DNA from: JAHJDS01 sp964569795
GTDB lineage: Bacteria > Desulfobacterota > Desulfarculia > Desulfarculales > JAHJDS01
Assembly (NCBI GenBank): GCA_964569795.1
Contig: CAZMVB010000030.1
Coordinates: 1 to 46,405 of the forward strand
Direction: 5' to 3'
DNA length: 46,405 nucleotides
Shown here in pieces: positions 7,226 through 16,155 of the stretch. The position numbers and the translations under genes are program-made. Position 1 is the stretch's first letter, and every line of letters begins with the position of its first letter. A model generated the notes under the pieces. It had not been told where the DNA came from and searched no databases. It saw only the letters and a list, made by a program, of their open reading frames with translations.

Positions 7226-10200
7226 CTACCGGTCCAGGACCTGCCGGACCGTCTGGAGCATTTCGGACAGGTGGTAAGGTTTGGCCAGAAACCGGACGGC
7301 CCCGGCGGCGAGGACCTTTTTTTCCTGTTCGGGCACGCCGTAACCGGAGGCGATGATGATCCTCAGCTCCGGGTCCAGGGCCCGGAGTTCCTCGAGGCAG
7401 CGGTGCCCGCCCATGCCGGGCATGCCCAGATCCAGAATCACCAAATTCACTTTCGGCGACGCCTGCTGGAACACCTCCAGGGCCTGCTCGCCGCTGGCGG
7501 CGAGCAAGGTCTGATAACCGAACTGGAGGAGCATGTCCCGCACGGTCTCCCTGACCCCCTGCTCGTCGTCCACCACCAGGATGGTCTCGGTGCCGCCCCG
7601 GACCTCCTCCCGGACCGGGAGCGCGGCCGTTGATCGGGTCGCCTGTTTGTCCGCGGCCGGCAGGGAGATGTTGAACCTCGTCCCCTGGTCGAGTTGACTG
7701 GAACAGGTCACAGCCCCGCCGTGGTTTTTGACTATTCCGTAAACCACGGCCAGCCCCAGCCCGGTGCCCCGGCCGATCTCCTTGGTGGTGTAGAAGGGGT
7801 CGAAGATAAACCTCTGGGTCTCCTCGTCCATGCCGTGGCCCGTGTCCGAGAAGGACAGGTGCACGTATTCGCCCGGGAGGATGCCCGGGTGCCGCCGGCA
7901 GTATTTCTCGTCCAGGACCGTGTTTTTGGTTTCGATGATCAGGCGTCCCCCCTGGGGCATGGCGTCCCCGGCGTTGACGCCCAGGTTGAGGAGGACCTGT
8001 TCCAACTGATTGGCGTCGCCGTTGATCATCTTGAGGTCCGGGTCCAGGGAGGTCTCGATCTCGATCATCTTGGGGATGGTCCGTTCCAGGATCTTGACCG
8101 CCTGGAGCACCTCGGCGTTGAGGTCCACCGGCCGGAGCTGGGGTTCGACCTTGCGGGAGAAGGTCAGCAGCCGCCGCACCAGGTCGGTGGCCCGTTCGAC
8201 GGCCTTGGAGATCTGGGTCAGCGAATCCCCGGCCCGGGGGGCCTGGTCCTCCCGGGCGGCCATGACCTCGACGTAACCGGAGATGGCCTGGAGGATGTTG
8301 TTGAAGTCATGGGCGACGCCCCCGGCCAGGGTCCCCACGGCCTCCATCTTCTGGGCCTGCTGGAGCTGGGCCTCGAGCCGGGCCTTTTCCTGTTGGGCCC
8401 TCTTGAGGGGGGAAATGTCCCGGACGACCACGGCCAGGCAGTCCCGGCCGCCGTACCTCAAGGGCCGGGCCGAAAGGAGGCCGTACTGCACGGTTCCGTC
8501 CCTGGCACGGAGTTTGATCTCGTATCCATCGATCCGGCCCTGTTCGTTCAGGATCTTGAGGTAGCCGTCCCTGTCCCCGAGATCGATGAAGATATCGAGA
8601 TCGAACACGGTCCGGCCGATGGCCTCCTCCCGGGTAAATCCACTCAGTTGACAGAATCCCTCGTTCACGTCCAAAAACAGACCGGTGGAGAGATCGCTGA
8701 TGGTGATGGCATCGGGTGAGCTCTGGAAGATCTCGCGGTACCGCTCCTCGCTTTCCCGCAGGGCCTCCTCGGCCCGCCGGCGCTCGGTGACATCGGCGAT
8801 GATGCCCTGCAGGCCCACCACCCGTCCGTTGTTTTCCTGGCAGTGGCTCGAACTCTGGACCCAGACGGTTTGCCCGTCTTTTTTGATCAGGCGGAATTCA
8901 CTGCCCTTGGGTTGGCCCGCCAGGACGTCCCGGAAGTTCTCGGCCAGCATGGGCAGGTGATCGGGATGGATGAACCGGGTAAAGGGCTGGCCCAGGACCT
9001 CGCTTACGGTGTAGCCGGTCAGGGCCTCGACCGAAAGGCTGACAAAGGTGAGCCGGCCCTCGGTATCCACGGTATAGAGGACCTCGTTCATGTTTTCGAT
9101 CAGGGTCCGGTATTGCTCCTCGCTCTTTTTGAGGGCCTCCTCGGCCCGCCGGCGCTCGGTGATGTCGGTCAGCAGGTTCAGGGTGGCCGGCTTGCCCTCC
9201 CAGGTGATGCCCACGGCGTTGATCTGGAGCCACTTGACCTGGCCGTCTTTGGCCAGGGCCTTGAAGAAATAGACGCTGGGCGGAAGCTCGCCCTGGAGCC
9301 GCTGCTCATGTCTGTCCATGAGCATTTGCCGGTCGTCGGGGTGGATGAAGCCGATGACGGGTCGGCCGACCAGCTCCTCGGTCGAATAGCCGATGATGTG
9401 GCTGAAGGCCGGATTGGCGAACCGGATCAGCCCGTCCTGGGCGACCACGATCCCCTCCGAGGCGCTGGACACCAGGTCGCGGTATCTCTTTTCGCTGTCC
9501 CTGAGGGCCGCCTCGCGGTCCTTGACGGCGACGCTCATCGCCTCGAAGGCCCGGACCAGGTTGTCGATCTCCCGGAAGCCGGGGCGGGGCGGGGTGAAGT
9601 CGTAGTCGCCCGAGGCGATGCGCCCGGAGCTGGTCACCAGCCGGGAGAGGGGCCCCTGGACCTGGCGCAGGGTCCAGGTCCCGACCGCCAGGGCCACTGC
9701 CAGGCTGATCAGGATGCCGAGCCAGACCACCTTGTTCATCCGGCTGACCATGGCGAAGGCCTCGGCGGCCGGCTGAATGACCGCCACCGCCCAGCCCGTC
9801 CGACGGACGACGGCCACGCTGCCCAGGAAGGACCGCCCCCGGAAATCGAACCGCAGGGCCCCCTCCTGGCCGGCCAGGCCCCGGCGGATGACCTCGATGT
9901 CCTTGAGGTTGACCTGCTGCTGCACGGCCGTCCAGCCCGGGTAGGCGATGGCCGTGCCCCGCCGGTCGGCGATGGCCACGTAGGACCCCTTCCCCAGATC
10001 GATCCGGCCGGTGATCGTCTTCAGGACGGCCAGGTTCAAATACCCGACCAGCATCCCCCGGGCCCAGGGGATGCTGATGGTCAAGGTCGGCTGGCCGGTC
10101 CGCGGGGAGATGAACGTCGAGGACCAATAGGCCTTGACCCGGCCGTCCGGCCGGTGAAACACGGTGTGCCTCGACCAGTTGACCCCGATGTAATCCTGAT

Positions 10201-10558
10201 TGAAGGGGACGATGTGGCTGACCAGGCCCCGGTGATCCAGCATGACGATCATGTTGAACAGGCCCTGATGGTGTCTCATCACCGACGCCAGGTAGAAGTC
10301 CACTTTTTTCCGGTTCACCAGCCGGAGCCGGGTGACGTTATCCCTTATTTCCTCGAGCAGGAGCAGGGGGCGGTCCAAAAACTGCCGGACCTCGGCGGCC
10401 AGGGTCCGGACCAGCATCAGGTTCTGGTTGGTGATCCGGGCGGTCAGGTCCCGGCTGACCACGTGCTGGGTCACCAGGCCGATGCCCAGGATCGGCAAGG
10501 CGGCCAGGGCGGCCAGGGAAAAGGTCAGGATCACGCCCAGGCTCAAACGGGACTTCAT
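7226..10558 (-). CDS. Membrane hybrid histidine kinase with three PAS domains
   Basis: This 1110-residue sensor kinase has, in order: a membrane helix (~8-30), a periplasmic Cache-like sensor region (~40-270), a second membrane helix (~277-297), HAMP (~298-350), three PAS domains (~355-470, 478-595 and 600-720), a HisKA box with phospho-accepting H750 (GGVAHDFNNIL), an HATPase with N862, DTGHGM and GTGLGL, and a C-terminal receiver domain (991-1110) with predicted phospho-aspartate D1043. The start lies three bases after the stop of the substrate-binding lipoprotein gene, so the two are probably made together. No DNA-binding output domain or separate regulator gene is adjacent. Confidence 0.93.
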   Translation of the reverse strand: MKSRLSLGVILTFSLAALAALPILGIGLVTQHVVSRDLTARITNQNLMLVRTLAAEVRQFLDRPLLLLEEIRDNVTRLRLVNRKKVDFYLASVMRHHQGLFNMIVMLDHRGLVSHIVPFNQDYIGVNWSRHTVFHRPDGRVKAYWSSTFISPRTGQPTLTISIPWARGMLVGYLNLAVLKTITGRIDLGKGSYVAIADRRGTAIAYPGWTAVQQQVNLKDIEVIRRGLAGQEGALRFDFRGRSFLGSVAVVRRTGWAVAVIQPAAEAFAMVSRMNKVVWLGILISLAVALAVGTWTLRQVQGPLSRLVTSSGRIASGDYDFTPPRPGFREIDNLVRAFEAMSVAVKDREAALRDSEKRYRDLVSSASEGIVVAQDGLIRFANPAFSHIIGYSTEELVGRPVIGFIHPDDRQMLMDRHEQRLQGELPPSVYFFKALAKDGQVKWLQINAVGITWEGKPATLNLLTDITERRRAEEALKKSEEQYRTLIENMNEVLYTVDTEGRLTFVSLSVEALTGYTVSEVLGQPFTRFIHPDHLPMLAENFRDVLAGQPKGSEFRLIKKDGQTVWVQSSSHCQENNGRVVGLQGIIADVTERRRAEEALRESEERYREIFQSSPDAITISDLSTGLFLDVNEGFCQLSGFTREEAIGRTVFDLDIFIDLGDRDGYLKILNEQGRIDGYEIKLRARDGTVQYGLLSARPLRYGGRDCLAVVVRDISPLKRAQQEKARLEAQLQQAQKMEAVGTLAGGVAHDFNNILQAISGYVEVMAAREDQAPRAGDSLTQISKAVERATDLVRRLLTFSRKVEPQLRPVDLNAEVLQAVKILERTIPKMIEIETSLDPDLKMINGDANQLEQVLLNLGVNAGDAMPQGGRLIIETKNTVLDEKYCRRHPGILPGEYVHLSFSDTGHGMDEETQRFIFDPFYTTKEIGRGTGLGLAVVYGIVKNHGGAVTCSSQLDQGTRFNISLPAADKQATRSTAALPVREEVRGGTETILVVDDEQGVRETVRDMLLQFGYQTLLAASGEQALEVFQQASPKVNLVILDLGMPGMGGHRCLEELRALDPELRIIIASGYGVPEQEKKVLAAGAVRFLAKPYHLSEMLQTVRQVLDR

Positions 10559-10561
10559 GGC

Positions 10562-11707
10562 CTACTGCCCCTCGGGGGCAAACCGGCCCTGACGGACCTT
10601 CAACAGGAATCGGCGGTGAACTCCATCCCCGAATTTATCGATCTCGAACCGTCCCTGCACCCCCCGAAACCGGCCGATCCGGACGATGGTCTGCTTCAGC
10701 CGGGCGGCCGGTCCTTTTTTCAGGGCCGTGAACAGGACCCGGGCGGCGTCATAACTGTGGATCGCCGCGAAATTGGGGTCAACGCCGAAACGCTTTTGGA
10801 AGGCCTTTTTGAACCGCAGGTATCTCTCGGTTCGGAGATTGGTATTGATCAAATTCAAGAAGACCATACCCTCCACGGCCGGTCCGCCGTTGTGAATCAG
10901 ATCAGAGGTCATGGCCCAGCCGGCGGAAACGATTGGCAGCTTGGCCCCCAGTTTCCGGAGCTGCTGGCAGATCATGGCCGCGTCCACCGCCCCGGTCACC
11001 AGGAGCACGCCGTCCGGCTTGGCGCTCAACATCCGGTGGGCCAGACTGGTGAAGTCAACCCCTCGGCCCGAGGTGAAGGAAATTCCGGCGACGAGACGTC
11101 CCCCGGCCGCGGTAAAGGCCTTCTTGAAATTGTTGAAATATTCCTCGGTATAGGCCCGGTTCGACAGATCGTACACGGCGGCGACGCGTCTTAGGCCCAG
11201 GCGCTTGAAGGCGTAACGGGCCAGTTCGTCCGACTCGCCTTTATTGGGGCTCATGATCCGGAAGAAATAGTCGTCCCGGCCGGACAGCTTGTTGGTGCTC
11301 GCGGTCGGGCTGATCATCAGGATCCGGTGGCGGTTGACCAGGGGGACCGCCGCCACGGCCATGGCGCTGGTCATGGGGCCGATGATGGCCGCGACGCCCT
11401 CATTGATCAAGGCCCCGACCGCCCGCCGCACGGCCCGGGGGTCCTGCCGGTCGTCCTTGACGACCAGCACCACCCGTCGGCCGTCGATTCCCCCGGTCCG
11501 GCTGATCTGCTCCATGGCCAGGATCACCCCGTTACGGCCGGCGATCCCCAGGTCGGCCAGCCGTCCGGTCAGACCGCCGACGAACCCGATCTTGATCGGC
11601 TTTTGTCGCTGGCAACCGGCCAGGACGACCACCCCGGCCAGGAGCAAGACCAGCCCTCCTCTGACCATGAATCTGAGACCTCGGGTCCTCGCGCCCGCCA
11701 GGGGCAT
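10562..11707 (-). CDS. Periplasmic substrate-binding lipoprotein, branched-chain amino acid/amide type
   Basis: This 381-residue type I periplasmic binding protein of the LivJ/AmiC class has a lipoprotein signal with lipobox LAGC (lipidated Cys 32). It then shows IGFVGGLTGRLADLG, a ligand-lobe motif IIGPMTSAMA and SPTAS, all typical of the family. The start is ATG at 11707 with GGAAGGA six bases upstream; the frame stays open further upstream without a better site. No permease or ATPase gene is nearby. It is instead coupled to the hybrid kinase gene, so it is more likely a ligand-presenting sensor component than a transporter subunit. The ligand is unknown. Confidence 0.87.
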   Translation of the reverse strand: MPLAGARTRGLRFMVRGGLVLLLAGVVVLAGCQRQKPIKIGFVGGLTGRLADLGIAGRNGVILAMEQISRTGGIDGRRVVLVVKDDRQDPRAVRRAVGALINEGVAAIIGPMTSAMAVAAVPLVNRHRILMISPTASTNKLSGRDDYFFRIMSPNKGESDELARYAFKRLGLRRVAAVYDLSNRAYTEEYFNNFKKAFTAAGGRLVAGISFTSGRGVDFTSLAHRMLSAKPDGVLLVTGAVDAAMICQQLRKLGAKLPIVSAGWAMTSDLIHNGGPAVEGMVFLNLINTNLRTERYLRFKKAFQKRFGVDPNFAAIHSYDAARVLFTALKKGPAARLKQTIVRIGRFRGVQGRFEIDKFGDGVHRRFLLKVRQGRFAPEGQ

Positions 11708-12039
11708 ATCCGATCCTTCCGGGGAAATGACCATCCCCCGGCCTGTGGAATCCCAGGGGCCAGGGGGACCAATCCTTCGGCCTGGCCAACCAAAGAGAAG
11801 ATCGCCCCAACCCCAATACATTCAGGAAGTTAGTCTATCGCAATTATGCCAATATGCCTAGTCAATTTTTTCGGAACGAGGAACCAATGGATAGAGATGG
11901 AAGACAGGAGGGGAGGATAAAGTCGATTGGACGAGCGGGACTCTGCTCCTCCACGTCCGTCTTTGGTTCCAGAATTTCTAGTTTCCCCGTGGCCGGCCGG
12001 CCCCGGGGATCGATGGCGGTCCGGATGGTCTGGCGCGCC
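11708..12039. other. Intergenic region upstream of the binding-protein gene
   Basis: This 332-base stretch has no convincing gene. It must hold the promoter of the binding-protein/kinase unit and the end of the outer-membrane protein gene. The AT-rich part at about 11820-11880 is the likely promoter area, but I could not place a well-spaced -35/-10 pair. Confidence 0.4.
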
Positions 12040-13305
12040 TCAGAACCGGAACTGGAAGGAAATGCCCACCAGCCAGGCGCTGCCCAGGTCGGCGAACATG
12101 CTACCGTTGGGAACCGGTACCCGTCCGCCAGGGCCGGGCCCCCCGCCCACGTCCTGGGTGGGGTCCCAGCCGTAGAACCAGTAAGAGACCTCCGGGGCGA
12201 TGACGAAGTGCTTGTTGACCCGGTACCGGACCGCGAAGTTGAAGGCGTACCTGACCTGCTGGCCGTGGCGCCAGCCCCCGGGGACGTCCTCGGTGGCGTT
12301 GGTCGATTTGTGCCACCCGCCGCCCAGGTGTAAGCTGACCCGGCCCAGGTGATACTCCAGGCCGAGACAGGCGGCCAGAAAGTAGGTGTCCTCGACCTTT
12401 ATCCGGCTCGGATCCGCGGCGCCGCCCCAGTACACGGCGGTGTTCCAGATGGTCTGGCCGGGGAAGTAGTTGGCCGCGACCCAGTTCCGGCCGTGGGACA
12501 ACTCGCCCTTGATTCGCCATCTTCCGAACGAGATCCGGAAAGGCAGGACCAACAGATAAGACAGGATCCGGTCGTCCACGATATTGGCGCCCTCGATGGG
12601 CTCCCGCTCGCTCATGTAGATCGAGATGCCGGGGGCCAGACCGATGTACTTGCCCTTGTACTTCACGACCAGATCGAGGCGGGGGAACATGGTGTTGGCC
12701 ACGCTGGCGACGTTGACCGGATTGCCGGCGTTGCCGGTCGAGGCCTGGCCGAGGGCGACCATGAAGGTCCAGGGGCCGAGGTAGTAGTACAGGGCGATCT
12801 GGGCGAATCGGCCGGAGTACTGCTTGCCCATGCCGATGAACAGGACGACCGGGGCGGCCGCCAGTCCGCCCGAGGTGAAGCTGCCCGCGGCGGCCAGACC
12901 CAGCCATTGATAGGGGGCGTAGGCCAGGGAGGCCAGCAGGTTGTCGGTGTGACCGATGACCAGCTCGCAGCTGCCGAACTTGTACCAGCCGTACATGTAA
13001 CGCAGGCCGACCGCTACCGCGCCGTGGCCGATTCCCGCCGAGATGCCGAACTCGATCCGGGCGCCGGTGGACTTGTCATTGCTCGTCCAGTCCACGCGCA
13101 GGTAGTTGGTCACCGGCATGGCCACGTAGAAGGTGGTCAGGTCCGGCATTCGGATGTCGTTGTTGCCATATGACGAACCGGTCCGCCACATGTAGCCCAC
13201 GTCGGTATCCACCCGGGCGCCGACCTTGACCTGATAAGCCTCGGCCGTGGCCGAACAGGCCAACAAAACCGCCAAAACCAGGCCGATTAGTCTGATTTTT
13301 TTCAT
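12040..13305 (-). CDS. Predicted outer-membrane beta-barrel protein, unknown function
   Basis: This 421-residue protein starts with MKKIRLIGLVLAVLL and a signal peptide probably cleaved after ATAEA. The mature part is rich in alternating aromatic and polar residues, glycine and tyrosine, with no long hydrophobic helix. It ends in WLVGISFQFRF, the terminal-phenylalanine signature of outer-membrane barrels. I do not recognise the specific family. The start is ATG at 13305 behind GAGGGGGGAG; an ATG 11 codons earlier has no site. A terminator of the upstream exported-protein gene lies just before it, so it probably has its own promoter. Confidence 0.7.
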   Translation of the reverse strand: MKKIRLIGLVLAVLLACSATAEAYQVKVGARVDTDVGYMWRTGSSYGNNDIRMPDLTTFYVAMPVTNYLRVDWTSNDKSTGARIEFGISAGIGHGAVAVGLRYMYGWYKFGSCELVIGHTDNLLASLAYAPYQWLGLAAAGSFTSGGLAAAPVVLFIGMGKQYSGRFAQIALYYYLGPWTFMVALGQASTGNAGNPVNVASVANTMFPRLDLVVKYKGKYIGLAPGISIYMSEREPIEGANIVDDRILSYLLVLPFRISFGRWRIKGELSHGRNWVAANYFPGQTIWNTAVYWGGAADPSRIKVEDTYFLAACLGLEYHLGRVSLHLGGGWHKSTNATEDVPGGWRHGQQVRYAFNFAVRYRVNKHFVIAPEVSYWFYGWDPTQDVGGGPGPGGRVPVPNGSMFADLGSAWLVGISFQFRF

Positions 13306-13377
13306 TTCTCCCCCCTCGATGGCCCGGAACAGGCCCAAAACTATGTTACTTTACCAATTGAGAGGGTGTCAAGGAAC

Positions 13378-13410
13378 AAAAAGGCCGCAACCCGAGAACG
13401 GGCCGCGGCC
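13378..13410 (-). terminator. Rho-independent terminator of the 13434-14255 gene
   Basis: On the minus strand, an interrupted GC-rich hairpin (GGCCGC/GCGGCC with inner CCCG/CGGG) is followed by TTTTTG. It lies 24 bases past the stop codon. Confidence 0.75.
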
Positions 13411-13433
13411 ATTTGTTCGGTGGAGTCCGGGAG

Positions 13434-14255
13434 CTATCGACCGGCCACCCGGCAGCGGGCCACTACCCGGGCCGACTTGACGTTATCCGCCGTCAGCCCG
13501 GCCCGGCTGAGGACCACTTGCCGGGTCATGTTCAGGGTGCAGACACTGGTCGCCTGGTCCCGGGTCTTGCCCCGGCCCGAGGCGACGAATCTGCGGCACC
13601 GGCCGGTGCGAAAGCAGACCCGGTAGGCCCCCACCGCCCGGTGACGGCTCAACAGAGAGGCGTAGGCGGCCGAGGGGGCCGACATGGCGGCGTCCAGCGA
13701 CCCGGACGAGGGCGAAAGTCCCACCCCGTATCCGGGATACTGGGGCAAGGCCGGATTGCCCGGACCGCGGGTGACCGGCGCCGGTTGGGGCCGGGGCTTG
13801 GGCCGGGACACGCCCACCGGCCGCGGGGCGAACCGCATGATGGTGTAAGGTTTGTTGTTGGCCTTTTTCCAGGTGAGCAGGACCAGCCGCCTGGACTGGA
13901 CCCAGATGAGGACGTTGTTCTTGAGCAACGGACGCCCCAGGTCCCGGACCGTTTTCTTGGCCACCCGGAGGAAATGTTCCTTGTCGAACTTGGTCACCAG
14001 CTCCACGGCCCGCAGCCGGTCGTCCTGGAAGTAGGCCAGCTGGAGCCACCGGACGCCCATCCACTGGACCATGGGCGACAACACGGCCAATCGAGGGTTG
14101 ACCTGTTTGACCTGGTAGAACCGGGCCACCTCCTGGGCCGTCATCCCGAACTGGAGCCGGCCGTACCCGGCCACGTCGTATCCGCTCGCCAGGGCCGCTG
14201 AGGCCGTCAGGGCCGTCAGGACCGCGCCCAGGACCGCCGCCCGCCGCTTGTTCAT
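13434..14255 (-). CDS. Exported protein of unknown function
   Basis: This 273-residue protein has an N-terminal signal peptide (about 1-23, ending ASAALA). An N-terminal domain (25-145) contains GYDVAGYGRLQFGMTAQEVARFY, a pattern seen in exported proteins with a short repeat of unknown role. It is followed by a Pro/Arg-rich linker (~145-170) and a C-terminal basic domain with four cysteines (about residues 215-270) that could form two disulfides. I do not recognise a family. The start is ATG following GAGGGGGG. It is transcribed away from the acs operon, with which it shares a 401-base intergenic region. Confidence 0.6.
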   Translation of the reverse strand: MNKRRAAVLGAVLTALTASAALASGYDVAGYGRLQFGMTAQEVARFYQVKQVNPRLAVLSPMVQWMGVRWLQLAYFQDDRLRAVELVTKFDKEHFLRVAKKTVRDLGRPLLKNNVLIWVQSRRLVLLTWKKANNKPYTIMRFAPRPVGVSRPKPRPQPAPVTRGPGNPALPQYPGYGVGLSPSSGSLDAAMSAPSAAYASLLSRHRAVGAYRVCFRTGRCRRFVASGRGKTRDQATSVCTLNMTRQVVLSRAGLTADNVKSARVVARCRVAGR

Positions 14256-14457
14256 GGCGCCCCCCTCTTTGGAGTGAAATTACAGGGTAATGGTTTTAAT
14301 ATACCCGGCCGCGCCGTCCGGGCGCCATTATTTTTGATCCCAACCCGGTGGTAATGACCGGCAATCACCTATATATTTATCTATTAGGACGGCGGGCGGT
14401 CCTGAGGAGACCGGACCGGAGGCCGCCGCCCCAGAGGAATAGGCCAGGAAGGGGTCC

Positions 14458-14475
14458 GAATTCGTACCGGAATTC
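14458..14475. promoter_or_regulatory. Possible operator: two GAATTC palindromes
   Basis: GAATTC occurs at 14458-14463 and 14470-14475, 12 bases apart start to start, immediately upstream of the candidate -35 box. The symmetry would suit a dimeric regulator. It may also be chance. Confidence 0.25.
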
Positions 14476-14477
14476 AC

Positions 14478-14506
14478 TTGACAAGGTGGGGAGCCTCGGG
14501 TAACTT
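14478..14506 (+). promoter_or_regulatory. Candidate promoter of the acs operon
   Basis: A perfect TTGACA (14478-14483) is followed by a 17-base spacer and TAACTT (14501-14506), three of six matches to the -10 consensus. This would give a leader of about 145 bases before acsD. Confidence 0.4.
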
Positions 14507-14656
14507 TTATTGTCCGGTCCACGGGTCCCCTCGGACCGCGGGAGGGGCTGGTGACGCCCAGGCCGATTTCGGGTACAACCGGTTGTAACTGAGCGTTATT
14601 AAATCAGAATCAACGGCGATGTACGAGAGTATTCAGCCAACAAGGGGAGGCAGGCT

Positions 14657-16132
14657 TTGGCTTACGACATGAAGAGGATCCCATACTCTGGTTCGATCAA
14701 TGAGGTCACCATCGGCACCGGGGATAAGACCATCACCTTGGGCGGCGAGACGGCCTACCCGTTCCACACCTTTGAGGGCGATCTGCCGCACCGGCCGATC
14801 ATCGCCATGGAGATCTGGGACTACGACCCGGGCGAGGAATGGTCACCGGCGGTGTACGAACCATTCAAGGACGTGGCCGGCGATCCGGCGGCCTGGGCCA
14901 AGAGGTGCGTCGAGCAGTACGGCGCCGAGGCCATCGTCCTCCAGCTGAAATCCACCGACCCCAACGACAAGAACGCCCCGCCCGAGGAGGCGGCGGCCAA
15001 GGCCAAGGCCGTGACCGAGGCGGTGGACGTCCCGGTGATCGTCTGGGGCGTGGCCAACAAGGAAAAGGACATCGAGACCTTGCGGGCCGTGGCCGAGGCC
15101 TGCCAGGGCAAGAACCTGGTGCTCGGCCCGGTGGAGGAGGCCAACCACAAGCAGATCGGCGCCACGGCCCTGGGCTACAACCAGATCCTGGCTGCCAACT
15201 CGCCGATTGACGTCAACCTGGCCAAGCAGCTCAACATCCTGCTGGGGAACCTGGGGGTCGGCCTGGAGAAGGTCATCATCGACCCGACCACCGGCGGCCT
15301 GGGCTACGGCCTGGAGTACTCCTACTCGGTCATGGAGCGCATCCGGATGGCGGCGCTCACCCAGGATGACGACAAACTGATGCAGCCGATGATCAACAAC
15401 ATCGGCAACGAGGTCTGGAAGTCCAAGGAGGCCAAGCTCTTTGGCGACGAGTCGGCCGAGATGAATCTGGGCGACGACCTCAAGCGCGGCTATCTGATGG
15501 AGGCCGTGGCGGCCGTGACCTTCCTGTTGGCCGGCAGCGACATCGTGATCCTGAGGCACCCGGAGACGGTCAAGCTGGTGCGTGGTTTCATCGACCGGAT
15601 GGTGGCCCAGGTGGCCGAGAAGCAGCTCGGCAAGGTCGCGGCCAAGAAGCCGGCCGCCGCGCCCAAGGCCGCCCCCAAGCCTCAAGCGGCGGCCGCCCCG
15701 GCCGCGCCCAAGCCTCAAGCGGCCGCCGAGGCCAAGCCGGCCCCGGCGCCCAAGCCGGCCGAGGAAAAGGTGGTCGATATGGCCGCGGCCAAGGCCGAGA
15801 AGGAGGCCGAGGCCGCCAAGGCCAAGGCCGAGGCGGAAGCCGCGGCCAAGGCCGACGCCGCCGTCCAGGCGAAGGCCGATGCCGAGGCCGCCGCCAAGCT
15901 CGAGGCCCGCGAGGCGGCCAAGGCCGATCGCGAGGCGGCCGAGGCCGAACTCAAGGCCAAGCGGGCCGCGGCCAAGGCCAAGCACGCCGCGGCCGCCGCC
16001 GGGGACGAGGAAGAGGAGGACCGGGAAAACCTGGTCGTCTTCCCCAAACCCAGGACCGTGGCCGGCCCCGACGCCATCTACATTGAACGCAAGCTTTTCC
16101 GGGTCGGCCGGGGGCCGATTATCGGTCACTGA
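14657..16132 (+). CDS. acsD: CO dehydrogenase/acetyl-CoA synthase delta subunit (corrinoid Fe-S protein small subunit) with added linker and tail
   Basis: AcsD is the small subunit of the corrinoid iron-sulfur protein. With AcsC it carries the methyl group from AcsE to acetyl-CoA synthase in the cytoplasm. Residues 1-326 form the usual TIM-barrel core and match the family's normal length of roughly 320. Residues 327-457 are an added Ala/Pro/Lys then Ala/Lys/Glu-rich linker, probably extended then helical, ending in an acidic run (450-457). Residues 458-491 form a separate tail beginning NLVVFPKP, which recurs at the end of the next protein. The start is TTG at 14657, six bases after GGGGAGG. 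This is the first gene of the operon. Confidence 0.93.
   Translation: MAYDMKRIPYSGSINEVTIGTGDKTITLGGETAYPFHTFEGDLPHRPIIAMEIWDYDPGEEWSPAVYEPFKDVAGDPAAWAKRCVEQYGAEAIVLQLKSTDPNDKNAPPEEAAAKAKAVTEAVDVPVIVWGVANKEKDIETLRAVAEACQGKNLVLGPVEEANHKQIGATALGYNQILAANSPIDVNLAKQLNILLGNLGVGLEKVIIDPTTGGLGYGLEYSYSVMERIRMAALTQDDDKLMQPMINNIGNEVWKSKEAKLFGDESAEMNLGDDLKRGYLMEAVAAVTFLLAGSDIVILRHPETVKLVRGFIDRMVAQVAEKQLGKVAAKKPAAAPKAAPKPQAAAAPAAPKPQAAAEAKPAPAPKPAEEKVVDMAAAKAEKEAEAAKAKAEAEAAAKADAAVQAKADAEAAAKLEAREAAKADREAAEAELKAKRAAAKAKHAAAAAGDEEEEDRENLVVFPKPRTVAGPDAIYIERKLFRVGRGPIIGH
15674..15723 (+). repeat. Short direct repeat in the acsD linker
   Basis: An identical 17-base unit occurs at 15674-15690 and 15707-15723, a 33-base period. 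It encodes repeated PKPQAAA-type segments. This suggests the linker grew by internal duplication. Confidence 0.6.
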
Positions 16133-16155
16133 GCGATCGCACCGGGGAGCCTGAC

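Larger units (their letters stand above)
14256..14656. other. Divergent intergenic region and acs leader
   Basis: This 401-base gap separates the exported-protein gene from acsD. It contains the candidate acs promoter (14478-14506), the twin GAATTC sites (14458-14475) and an AT-rich patch around 14370-14395. I see no cobalamin riboswitch pattern, although the operon encodes a corrinoid protein. Confidence 0.5.

Noticed and set aside
8843..11194. 783-codon plus-strand open frame opposite the hybrid kinase
   Set aside because: It runs across the junction of two well-supported minus-strand genes and has shadow-like composition (many Gly, Asp, Pro, Val).
14256..14656. Cobalamin riboswitch in the acs leader
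   Set aside because: No B12-box-like conserved core was found; only a promoter candidate and palindromes are visible.
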